IMG/VR virus record: IMGVR_UViG_3300043436_001870
Coordinates: 49,165 to 113,164 of that record
Length of the DNA: 64,000 nucleotides
Strand: one strand, 5' to 3'
Source: a virus
A program made the position numbers and the translations under genes. The notes under the pieces are model-generated. The model had not been told where the DNA came from and did not search any database. It saw only the letters and a list, made by a program, of their open reading frames with translations. Below, piece by piece: positions 9,301 to 18,008 of this stretch. The first letter of the stretch is position 1. Each line of letters starts with the position of its first letter.

Positions 9301-12300
9301 GTAGCCTCATAAGCTTTAAATGCTGGCTTTGAATCATTCTTGAATGTATTTAGATGCGTCTTATAGATAGATGAGTTCTTTAAGTTTTCTGGACTATTCT
9401 TCTCAAAAGATCTTAGGACTTCTCTTTCATATACAAACTTAGTATAGAGAGCCTCAGCTGTCTTAGCATCATACAATGCAAATACAGATGACTCCACAGG
9501 TGCTACCTCGTTCTCCCACATAGAATCTTTAGAATACAATTCCTGTTGGAAAGTTGTAAGGATATCAGACTTACTTGCATACAAGATACCATTTTTTACT
9601 CTTGCTCCGGCACGAAGATATGTGACACCTTCAATAGGAACTTGTACTTCAAATCCTCTGTATACACCTTGTGTCTGATTGAATCTATAGTAATTAGATT
9701 GGAATACATAGTTAATCAAATCACTTCTGAATCTTTCAATGTACTCATCAGCATCAAGACCAGTCATCTTCTTATATGCAGATATAGGAGGCATACCCGA
9801 GATATCCTTATCAGTAAGGGATGCTATTTTTCTATTTACCTCCTTGCTATCTCTTAATGGGAATAGGTCACTGAATAAATCAAGGATGAAGTCTTGAATC
9901 TTGTAGGCAGACACCGGTGAATTTTCAATGATGTTCTGAATAGACTCGGGCTCAATACCATTAGCAAGGTCATCAATCTTAGCTAGTCTTAATCTAGCAT
10001 CAAGAAGTGTCTCTGTCTTAGTACGGTCAAAGTTCAAGTTCTGAGTAAGCTGAGTAATCTGTGAAGACATCTCACTTATTTCAAGGAAGTGAAGGAATAC
10101 AGAACGGTCATAATTATCAAAATCATTTGACTTATTAAGACGGCCTGCTAGGTCTGCTTTCTTAAACTCACCTATACCTTCTACAAGTCTATCAATTTCT
10201 TCAAAAACAAGTCTCTTACTAGGCTTCTTGTTCTTATACTTGGAGGTAGAATCCTTATCAGACTTCTCTTGGAAATCTGCTACAAGCCAGTTAAAGCCAT
10301 ACTTATTATCACCCTTATCAGCAAATAGTATACGGTCTCTTGCCTCATTTCTAAAGAAGTTACCTACATCACCATAGCCAATAGCTCTAGAGTACTGACT
10401 CTTAAACTTACGTTGCTCCTTAACAAAGTCACGTATGATTGGTTGAGACAAGAAGTATACGGCATCCTCAACAGGTACACCTGCCATGGTCATAAAGAGA
10501 AGACTGTTAATCAGCTCCTTGTTACCCTGAACATCAAAGATCCATGCTTTCTTAGCCACGTCAACAGAACCGTTGATCAATTGGCTGATAATGTCTGAGA
10601 TCTTGTTTAACTGTTCGGCATCATAATTTGCTGATAATGTTATACTATCACCTATCTTGTTGTGTGCAAACTTCAGTCTTTGTGGGTGCTCTACCGAACC
10701 TCTTTGAGTCTGAGTAATAATACGATTCTTTGTAAGAACCAAACCTGATCTACCAAAGATTGATTGAAATGTATTTACAACTGCAATGATACCTAGTACA
10801 TCCTTCCCTACGTTGTTTGACTGATGCTTATATAGGTTTCTTCCTACCTCAAATATTTCAGAAAGTCCTTTAGCCTTCTGTGTGCCTGCTCCTTTAGTTT
10901 CTTTAGCAATAGTCTCACCCAACGGTTCCATAGTGTCCGTTGTATTAGGTGTAATAAGACTGCTGAAGTTAAATGGATCAAGAAGAATATCCTTGATTAC
11001 ACCTAGAAGTTGGTTTTCAAGACCGGCCTTATCATCACCAAAGTTCATTACTGCAGAGGTCTTGTCTTCATAGTAAGTATCAATAGCTCTAAGTATATCT
11101 TTCTCCTCTTCTGTAAGAGTAGAGATGTCTAGATCTTCACCTAGTTGAACTAATTCTTTTATTTCATTGACTATAGCAGCATCAATTCCAAAACCAAGAA
11201 TATCAGATATTAAAGCATAGTCTTCCTCATTAACCTCTCTCTTTGTTTTGATGGTTGGGAAGAAGGTAAACATCTTATCAATGTCAAAGTCACCACCAGA
11301 CTTAGCAACAATCTCTGCAGGAAGAATAACAATGTTACCTGACTCCTCTGGAAGGAATTCAAACACCTCCATGACCTCCATAGAGTTTAGACCTTGAACT
11401 GGGATACGTACAGCAGCAGTTGTTACCATTGCTCTGTTGTCCCCTTGGTTCAACCACCACTCCTGCTTTATAAGATGATTTAATGCATCCAGTCTAGTTA
11501 CTCCATTCTCATTAGAGTATTTTACTACATCAGCATGATTTAGTAAGTTCTTAAATGGACCTTGTAAGGATATCTTGATCTTCATTGCTGATACAGATAT
11601 CACATTACCTTTCTTATCTAATTTAGGATTATAGAATGGTAGACCATTTGTACCACCATATCTTCCTATTTCTTCTTCTGTAGCTGTTCTTAATCTACCT
11701 TGTTCAAATCCTACTCCAGATACTTGTACTAATGATTCACCAGTTAATTTCTGATTAAGTATTCTCTTCTGAGCAATGTTTACAAGAGCTCTTTCAATTA
11801 CATCTGCTGATGGAGATAAGTCTAGATCTCTTAACAGAGTATCTGTAGCTTCATCTACACCTAAGAAGTCTACCTCATGCTCAGACAGTTTCTTACCTGG
11901 GCCAGACAATTCACTCTTAATGAATTCAATCAGACTTTTCTTAGTAGAACCTACCTGATCTCTGATTTTCTGTTTCTCAATCTCTACAAGACTGTCTAGA
12001 ATCTTTTCAAATCTAGATGCATATCTAGCAAACTTTGTAGAAAGCTTATCATTCTCAGCATTCCAGAGTCTGTATCTTTCATTCTTGTCTGCTATATTTG
12101 GTTTGTAATCTACAGGAACCTTATTTTCAAATAGACCCTGCTCAATTAATTTACGTAGCTGAGAAGAGAATGTAACTTTCTTTTTGTAATACTCAGCTAC
12201 TTCTAACTGATCCTTGAAGTAATCAAGGAAAACAGTATTCTTTGTAAACTGATAAGTTGGTGCATCAAATGCATAACCCTCAGTTGTTCTTTGATTATCA

Positions 12301-15300
12301 TTGTAGAACTTATCTGCCTTACCATCTTTAGTAATAGTGCTAACCTTAGACCCTGACTGCATCAATGCATAGTCAATATCCTGGTCAACCATTTTGTTAT
12401 GAAGGTTTTCTAATGGAGTATTCTTGATAACACTTGGAATCAACGGCATCAATGAGTATTTGTGGAATGCTGTTGCAGGTAATCCTGTACCCATAAGTGG
12501 GCCCCAATACTGCATCTTTTTAACTGGGAAGAAGTTTAGCACATCATCCATGGCTACTTCTTCACCCTTCACAATCTTGTTATATAGAAACTCCTGATTA
12601 GGTGTCCATTTATTCAATGACATCAATAATGCTCTATAAGCATCAAAGCTGATCCAACCCTGACCATCTGCTTCAGTCATCTCAGTATACTTAGAGAATA
12701 CTTTTTTAATAGATGCCTCGGCTTTAGCAACAGTTTCTGGACTTGCATTTACTTTCTTTAGACGGTCCTTCTCAATCTTGAGAGCTGCTTCTAAATACGT
12801 ATCATAGTAAATTGATTTACTTACAACATCCTGCATTACTGCAGAGTTCATAGTATTACCAAATGATGCTCTTGTCTTACCTCTTGTAGCAGCATAACTG
12901 ACCTGAGCAAACTTGCTGTCAATATATGCCGTCATTGCTGGACCTGTTCTAGCAAAGTCACCGGTTGCTGCAATACCAGCATTACGTTTAAAGAAGTCAT
13001 CTACATTCTTGTAGAGAGCTGGGTCACCATAGAACATTACACTAAACTCATACTTATGGATCCAGTCATTAGCTGTATATCCATCAATAAGAGCCGTAAT
13101 CATTTTTTCTCTTCGTTCAGCAGTAAGTCCGTTGATAACATCCTTAGGTGATCTTTCTGAATCACCTGTCTCAAGCTTTTCCAAAAGACTGTTTATCACA
13201 CCAGTATTACTCAGGATGCCACTTTCCTGAAGCATTTTAGCATTCTTCTGTCTTTGCTCAGTAAGATAATCTGTAATGTCTGTTTGTAATAAATTCTTGA
13301 GATCAAGATTACCATCAACAAACTTTAGAAACTGTTCTGATGTTTGCACCTCAGGACTTGTAGCTAACTGTTCCTTAAGGTTAGTAATTGTCTCGGGCTT
13401 AAGTATACCATTAAATATTACAAAGTCTTGAGCAACTTCACCATAGGTTTTATCACCAACAGTTACTGTTGCCGATGGATCTCCATTCTTAAGTTTTTGT
13501 ATACGTTCAAACTCTGAAGACAGGTACCCAATTAGTGTATCTGCAAATTCAGTTTTACCACCAGCAGTCTTAAAGTTTTTTAGATCAATGTAATGTAACT
13601 TACCATTAAGTAACTTGTACAATAATGTAGTAGCCTTGTCTGCATGTCGGGTTGCCTCAGTAGCACCGTACAGAGTAAGCATCAAGAAATCTCCTACAAG
13701 CTTTGTTGTTTCATCAGCAGAGGATGCATCAATACCACTACGTTCCATTATGTTACGTGTGTTGGTATATTGATTCATGAACCCAGCCATGTTATTAAGC
13801 TGAATAGAAACAGGAACTTGCTGACCACTACTAGAATCTTTATAAGTTCTTCTTACACCATTTTCATCAAAGGTTGATTTATATATGATGGTTGATTTTA
13901 CAAATGGATTTCTAGAAGGACTAAGATGACTCATGCTTAAATCATTGGCATTAGGCACACCTTCCTGAGTAAGCTCTGTAATAGATTTAGCTCTATTCCA
14001 TTTACCAATCTGATTAGATATAGTACTTCTTAATGATCTTTCTTGCTGGCTTTGATTGTTTGCATTGTTTACTGTAGTATCTGCAAAATCATCAGACCAT
14101 TTTAATTGGAACTTCTGTAATCCGTTGTATATACCAGAACCACCACCAAGAACTTGTCTTACAGAAACTTGTTCAATCTTTTTAGGAAGCTTATATGCTG
14201 AATCTGATTTATAGTTCTTATATATATCTGATGGTGCCTGAATTTTTATAGGATTTAATAGACCATCCTTTGATTTGTTATAGGCATAAATTGCCTGTAG
14301 GTAGTCCATGGTACGTTTACCATAGTTAGCAAGGCCTGACTTATAAGCATCAGCCTTAGCTGATTTACCATCTTCTAATACAATACCTATGCTATCAAAA
14401 AACTTATAGATATCATCTATATTGTCTTTTGTAAATTTAGTATTTCGGAATTGTCTATAAACAGCATTAACATTTAGAATATTATTACCATAGATGTCTT
14501 TAGTAATATATTCTCCTTCATCTGCAATAGCAAAGTTATCATTCCATCTTCTTCCTACTTTTCTGAACTCACCAGTTGCCTCAACAGGACTTACAATATA
14601 GGATGTTTCTTTACGTCCAAATCCTCCTTGAACATCCTGAATAAATCTATCAGTCTGCTTAAGTTCAAGCATTCTCAGATTAATTCTAGGCATTGTCAGA
14701 ATCTTTGTAAAGTCAGTCCAAAGATTCACTGATGCTTCATCTAAGTTCTGTGGAGAACCTATCTTGCTCATTAATTCCTTAATAATAGGATAGTCTTCAG
14801 CAGCAAGCTTTAACTTCTCATAAACTTCATTATCTGTATTAGCTCCTTCTGTAATATTCAGAATACGATTCCAGCTTTTCTTAAAATCATTTAAGTCCGG
14901 AAGACCTAGTATGTTCAGTTTAACTGAGCCATCTTTCTCATAGGCTTTTAGGGATCTGATTGTGAATAGTACATCTGGTTTAGCCAGGTTAGCTAATGGA
15001 ACTTCATTACCAGCTCTTTTTTCAAATACATTTCTATCCGTGATAGATGCCTCCTCCTCAATAGCCTGTATAGTACTCTTCATAAGAGTACTATTTTCCA
15101 TATGGAATTTTACAAGACCTACGGGATTATCTAAGTTATATGGATCACCAAAGTTTGCAAGTCCTGCAGCAATGGTATCAATGGCAAAATCAGTATCAGA
15201 TGTATCTTCAATATTAGAATCCATCTTGGATCTCTCTTCTAAAAGATACTCAAGCTGAGCTGTCATCTGTTCTCTTACATAATCATAACCAACAGAAAGT

Positions 15301-18008
15301 GACTGCTTATCTTTAATAAGAGTGGTTGTTGCTGCTGCTGTGTTGTATGCTTCATTTACCTTGTCAACATACTCAGAGAAAAGAGCATCGGTGCTATCTC
15401 CTAAAAGCTTGCTGATCATACTATTCATTACATAAGGAGAATCAGCAGCAGTTGACTCAATTGTCTTAGTCTTATTTAGTACATCAAAGTTAGCATTGGC
15501 TTGATCAAAAGTATAACCAGTTAGATTACCTACACGTAGTTTTTCATACAGCTCTCCAATGACTTTGTTGTCCCTAGGTGAAAGCTGTACTTCATCAACA
15601 GTTGTTCCTCCAAACAAGTTCTTAAGTAAATCAAGTAACCATTGGAAGAACTTATTACGTACAGGCTTGCCTTCTACAGGCTTACCTTTACCCAACATAA
15701 ATTCACGGAAATCCTCTGCAAGATACTCCTCTAGCTCTAGTAGAGTAGCATCAGCAAATGATACTGTTCTACCCATATATGACATGAATGTGCCGGTGCT
15801 CTTACGTGCCTCAGCATACATCTCATTTCTTTGGGCCTCAGTCATGAATGTCTGAGTAAACCCATGCCATGCTTCATGGTATAAATCAGTAAAGTCAGAA
15901 CCTTGGAAGAGAGTAATACCAGATAATGTCCAAGTTGCAACAGAACCTCTTGTATTAGAGTTTACTGCATTGAACATTACTTCATAAGGAATAACCTTAG
16001 CTAAAGGACTTCTCTCATACCATGCTTTAGCAGCATAGATCTGAGCAACAGTTGCTTTAACTGATTGTTGCTTATCAAGTTTGTTGAGACCTTTGGCCTT
16101 ACGGATAGTCTCTTCAAGCTTACCATTCTTTATGGCATTACCAATTACATTAGAATCAGCAGAACTTCTACCTCTTGGTTGTCTAGCCTTTGCCTTTGTA
16201 ACTGCTTCTTGTGCTGCAGCTTCATTGACTGGATTAGAAACAACTGGTGCAGTGCTTACAGGAGCTTGTGGTTGTTGTACTGTTACTGGATTCTTTAATA
16301 CTGTTTTACCAACCTCAGCTTTTACTGGACTGATTGTAAAGTATCCATTGTACTCACGTAGTTTACCATTAGAGTCAAAGAATCCTCTGATCTCTTTTGA
16401 AACTCTATCTAAATATTCTATTTGGTTCTCAGTAAAGTAATCTAAAACAATGGTACCATCCTGCTCAGACAAATTGAAGTTTGTGAAACTATTTTCATTA
16501 AAGTTCTTAGTAAGTATACTGTATTCTCTTGGAAATTTTTTTTTATCTGAAGAAATAGCATTTCTTAATTCTTGAAAAGAAAGAGCATCTGTTAATTTTT
16601 GAACAGCAGAGGAATCATTTAAGTCTATGTCTTTTCCATTATGAGTAATGTATAACTCAGACAACTTATAGTCAAAGTCTATCTTAAGACCTTTTCTTTC
16701 TTGTCCACCAAAGAATGAATTAATTAACTCATACTTTTCTTTTAGGGAAACTTTTACTCTTTTACCTTCAACATTTTTATATACGTCAGTGGTAAGAAGT
16801 TTAACAAGTTTATCTATATCAGTTTTGTCAGCAGGTTTTGTAAACACTTGTACTGACATATTACTTGCTCCAACCTTAAGTTGAATTGATTGTTTCTTAT
16901 CTTTTGTAACAAAATCTAATTTTAAAGGAACATTACCAAAATTGGCCTGTGAAACTTTGATACTAACTCCTTTTGCATCAGTATAAATACCAAGACGTGC
17001 ATCTGTAATAGAATAAACAATTGTATTACCTGGATTCTGATTCAAATATGCATAGCTTTTACTCAATGCATCAAATTGTGCAGTAAGTAATGCTTCAGCC
17101 TGCTCAATAGATATCTCACCTTCAGAATTATCTGATATTTCTTTTGGTGACTGTGTATACTCATTCTTTTGCCAGTTGTACTTACCATTGTCAAGTTTTC
17201 CTGGAATAGGTCTTGAACCATAATAAATTATACGTCCTTTATCTGATACATTAAACTGTTCATTAAAGTATAAAGGTGTACCATTGACATCTGTAATTAC
17301 AAATGCATACGGATTTTTATTTGCAGGCTGAGGGTATATCTGACCTTCAGGGATTCTCTTAATAGGTACAAGACTAATATGAATACCGCCAGTTACTCCA
17401 GGATACTCTATACCAGTTTCTCCTGGTTTAGGAGTAAGACCTTTTGCAGCCAAGAACTTAATAAAGTCTGTGTAATAAGCTAATGCTGCATCCTCTCCTA
17501 GACTGGCATTGCCTGGATCAGACAATGTATTAATTGTTGTAGCAAACGGATTAATAGGTCTAGGTCTTGTAAAGGGTACTCCTGCCTTGCTAATCTGAGC
17601 ACTTACTAAAGTTCTTTGTTCCTCAAAATTGATTTCAGAAATGATTTCTCCAAGATCTTTAGGAGGCTCATTGAGTCCTAGATAAGCTACTGTATTGTCA
17701 AGTCCTTTTTCTGGATTTGATAATTCATCTCTCAAGTCAAAAACCTCATCAAGACTTAATCCTTTTTTACGAATTTCCTTGCTTTTTGGTTGAGCAATCA
17801 TCTCTGGAAGAACAGCAGCTGTTAACATAGCATACTCAACAGCCAAGTTTTTATTTCCTGATTTAGCTAACACTCTGTCATAAATACTTTTTAGGTAGTT
17901 ATTCAGATTAAAAGTTTTTGCAGGATCATTAATAATCACTAATAAATCCTTTGCAATTTTTTTACGAAGGACCTGTATCTGCTCTGGGGTTCTTGTACAA
18001 TTGATCAT
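6366..18008 (-). CDS. Giant fusion: crAss-like virion RNA polymerase with zincin and SF1 helicase domains, 3880 aa
   Basis: Three enzymatic parts are visible. (1) Zincin-like metallopeptidase with HEAWH at residues 711-715, preceded by ITLFQGSDFTDLY. (2) A two-barrel RNA polymerase region: VRIPVQGLNS followed about 30 residues later by GGDFDIDKMF, with the DxDxD metal-binding motif at 2240-2244; this is equivalent to the NADFDGD motif of the cellular beta' subunit and to the DxDxD of crAss-like single-chain polymerases. (3) An SF1B RecD2/Dda-like helicase: Walker A GYAGTGKS at 3176-3183, Walker B DEAS at 3262-3265, HTIHKSQG at 3569-3576, then ALSRATN. A further unrecognised domain of about 190 residues ends the protein. 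The start overlaps the stop of the upstream 1702-aa gene by one base (TAATG). In crAss-like phages such polymerases are packaged in the virion and transcribe early genes; that role here is inference. Cleavage into separate enzymes is possible. Confidence 0.85.
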   Translation of the reverse strand: MINCTRTPEQIQVLRKKIAKDLLVIINDPAKTFNLNNYLKSIYDRVLAKSGNKNLAVEYAMLTAAVLPEMIAQPKSKEIRKKGLSLDEVFDLRDELSNPEKGLDNTVAYLGLNEPPKDLGEIISEINFEEQRTLVSAQISKAGVPFTRPRPINPFATTINTLSDPGNASLGEDAALAYYTDFIKFLAAKGLTPKPGETGIEYPGVTGGIHISLVPIKRIPEGQIYPQPANKNPYAFVITDVNGTPLYFNEQFNVSDKGRIIYYGSRPIPGKLDNGKYNWQKNEYTQSPKEISDNSEGEISIEQAEALLTAQFDALSKSYAYLNQNPGNTIVYSITDARLGIYTDAKGVSIKVSQANFGNVPLKLDFVTKDKKQSIQLKVGASNMSVQVFTKPADKTDIDKLVKLLTTDVYKNVEGKRVKVSLKEKYELINSFFGGQERKGLKIDFDYKLSELYITHNGKDIDLNDSSAVQKLTDALSFQELRNAISSDKKKFPREYSILTKNFNENSFTNFNLSEQDGTIVLDYFTENQIEYLDRVSKEIRGFFDSNGKLREYNGYFTISPVKAEVGKTVLKNPVTVQQPQAPVSTAPVVSNPVNEAAAQEAVTKAKARQPRGRSSADSNVIGNAIKNGKLEETIRKAKGLNKLDKQQSVKATVAQIYAAKAWYERSPLAKVIPYEVMFNAVNSNTRGSVATWTLSGITLFQGSDFTDLYHEAWHGFTQTFMTEAQRNEMYAEARKSTGTFMSYMGRTVSFADATLLELEEYLAEDFREFMLGKGKPVEGKPVRNKFFQWLLDLLKNLFGGTTVDEVQLSPRDNKVIGELYEKLRVGNLTGYTFDQANANFDVLNKTKTIESTAADSPYVMNSMISKLLGDSTDALFSEYVDKVNEAYNTAAATTTLIKDKQSLSVGYDYVREQMTAQLEYLLEERSKMDSNIEDTSDTDFAIDTIAAGLANFGDPYNLDNPVGLVKFHMENSTLMKSTIQAIEEEASITDRNVFEKRAGNEVPLANLAKPDVLFTIRSLKAYEKDGSVKLNILGLPDLNDFKKSWNRILNITEGANTDNEVYEKLKLAAEDYPIIKELMSKIGSPQNLDEASVNLWTDFTKILTMPRINLRMLELKQTDRFIQDVQGGFGRKETSYIVSPVEATGEFRKVGRRWNDNFAIADEGEYITKDIYGNNILNVNAVYRQFRNTKFTKDNIDDIYKFFDSIGIVLEDGKSAKADAYKSGLANYGKRTMDYLQAIYAYNKSKDGLLNPIKIQAPSDIYKNYKSDSAYKLPKKIEQVSVRQVLGGGSGIYNGLQKFQLKWSDDFADTTVNNANNQSQQERSLRSTISNQIGKWNRAKSITELTQEGVPNANDLSMSHLSPSRNPFVKSTIIYKSTFDENGVRRTYKDSSSGQQVPVSIQLNNMAGFMNQYTNTRNIMERSGIDASSADETTKLVGDFLMLTLYGATEATRHADKATTLLYKLLNGKLHYIDLKNFKTAGGKTEFADTLIGYLSSEFERIQKLKNGDPSATVTVGDKTYGEVAQDFVIFNGILKPETITNLKEQLATSPEVQTSEQFLKFVDGNLDLKNLLQTDITDYLTEQRQKNAKMLQESGILSNTGVINSLLEKLETGDSERSPKDVINGLTAERREKMITALIDGYTANDWIHKYEFSVMFYGDPALYKNVDDFFKRNAGIAATGDFARTGPAMTAYIDSKFAQVSYAATRGKTRASFGNTMNSAVMQDVVSKSIYYDTYLEAALKIEKDRLKKVNASPETVAKAEASIKKVFSKYTEMTEADGQGWISFDAYRALLMSLNKWTPNQEFLYNKIVKGEEVAMDDVLNFFPVKKMQYWGPLMGTGLPATAFHKYSLMPLIPSVIKNTPLENLHNKMVDQDIDYALMQSGSKVSTITKDGKADKFYNDNQRTTEGYAFDAPTYQFTKNTVFLDYFKDQLEVAEYYKKKVTFSSQLRKLIEQGLFENKVPVDYKPNIADKNERYRLWNAENDKLSTKFARYASRFEKILDSLVEIEKQKIRDQVGSTKKSLIEFIKSELSGPGKKLSEHEVDFLGVDEATDTLLRDLDLSPSADVIERALVNIAQKRILNQKLTGESLVQVSGVGFEQGRLRTATEEEIGRYGGTNGLPFYNPKLDKKGNVISVSAMKIKISLQGPFKNLLNHADVVKYSNENGVTRLDALNHLIKQEWWLNQGDNRAMVTTAAVRIPVQGLNSMEVMEVFEFLPEESGNIVILPAEIVAKSGGDFDIDKMFTFFPTIKTKREVNEEDYALISDILGFGIDAAIVNEIKELVQLGEDLDISTLTEEEKDILRAIDTYYEDKTSAVMNFGDDKAGLENQLLGVIKDILLDPFNFSSLITPNTTDTMEPLGETIAKETKGAGTQKAKGLSEIFEVGRNLYKHQSNNVGKDVLGIIAVVNTFQSIFGRSGLVLTKNRIITQTQRGSVEHPQRLKFAHNKIGDSITLSANYDAEQLNKISDIISQLINGSVDVAKKAWIFDVQGNKELINSLLFMTMAGVPVEDAVYFLSQPIIRDFVKEQRKFKSQYSRAIGYGDVGNFFRNEARDRILFADKGDNKYGFNWLVADFQEKSDKDSTSKYKNKKPSKRLVFEEIDRLVEGIGEFKKADLAGRLNKSNDFDNYDRSVFLHFLEISEMSSQITQLTQNLNFDRTKTETLLDARLRLAKIDDLANGIEPESIQNIIENSPVSAYKIQDFILDLFSDLFPLRDSKEVNRKIASLTDKDISGMPPISAYKKMTGLDADEYIERFRSDLINYVFQSNYYRFNQTQGVYRGFEVQVPIEGVTYLRAGARVKNGILYASKSDILTTFQQELYSKDSMWENEVAPVESSVFALYDAKTAEALYTKFVYEREVLRSFEKNSPENLKNSSIYKTHLNTFKNDSKPAFKAYEATLRDMALDNLNYHGHMFFGGRSYAKQVLEIGKENPSLLDKYEVLDRLEISTGGSSFVTNDGKKQEVTINNLKFTGDRPTPEELDLYTQQIEELADPNVIKVEDPIENERISKVFARFGLYALLQTGIDTTSAFSLIRAVPNDMFYGLLKSSYDKFLTDLKARPNTVLDEYTSLFNNQYRIDNKNVSNKLKNYAFNPEGIPSDIVRITDDTVSELETPLETEEETPGRIVTINGINLNLDKLDIPFTPNDQQLEALQQIADFIDNPNQDVFTLMGYAGTGKSSITKIALEYMRQRGLSINVTAPTHKAKKVIAKLAKTGAVTLQKLLGLGSSSKLTKTDLRKIKLTVQKESLYKPDVVIVDEASLVGDELFDALSDYAGEGKTKILFIGDPAQLNPVEEDKTTSKRSKAFDHPYKYELTKVERQAGSNPLGPILEDIRNNQKKDTSAIDAKTELSGNQGIVTTKTGVDFTRQAIAAFKSENFKNNRNFVRILSHSNERVEDFNQVVRNKIWFDKEVDTSKILEYVIGDIIMAYENVGYKKGGTFQINNSVDYEVLSVQAENKMTFNGLGGLELTGYTIQLQEIDGDGDIYEKFVLSRSTSQEIINLLAQKLVEYQKSLDAQVESGELRANQAFAIYSGLKDSIMTPFDVTDKKGRVVLKKSIDYGYAHTIHKSQGSTYTNVFVDTESIIEAPVSLEEKNQLKYVALSRATNIAYALNRNGQSGGQNIEWNGDFGSKKVVAGKISKSTNKKRVGDIQTLTLFELLQDTSTGVLTFNLLTSTDEKTKKVVNQFDKLTDQNAIQLSVDYPNTIFVRNEASTQSRDTAGTNVVYRAMGDNSLGIRTKSLPRVSQAKEGKIKDFNAKAAWTDATLKENKAMIDEDIAALMEKKESGVNLAFDSNGYGQYLIGYNEYFPAAADAQYADKTTIGVQTFLYLSQQLFEKFGYINPHYLTFGEGRIVVQYGAPVTDEEIAEFNNKCFK

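Noticed and set aside
16065-16440. Overlapping plus-strand ORFs of 77 and 119 aa
   Set aside because: They are antisense to the Ala/Pro/Thr-rich linker of the 3880-aa protein; no start context and no family likeness.
645-18008. Alternative genetic code (TAG or TGA read as amino acid) needed to connect frames
   Set aside because: The giant genes are already continuous under the standard code and abut each other exactly, so no recoding is required.
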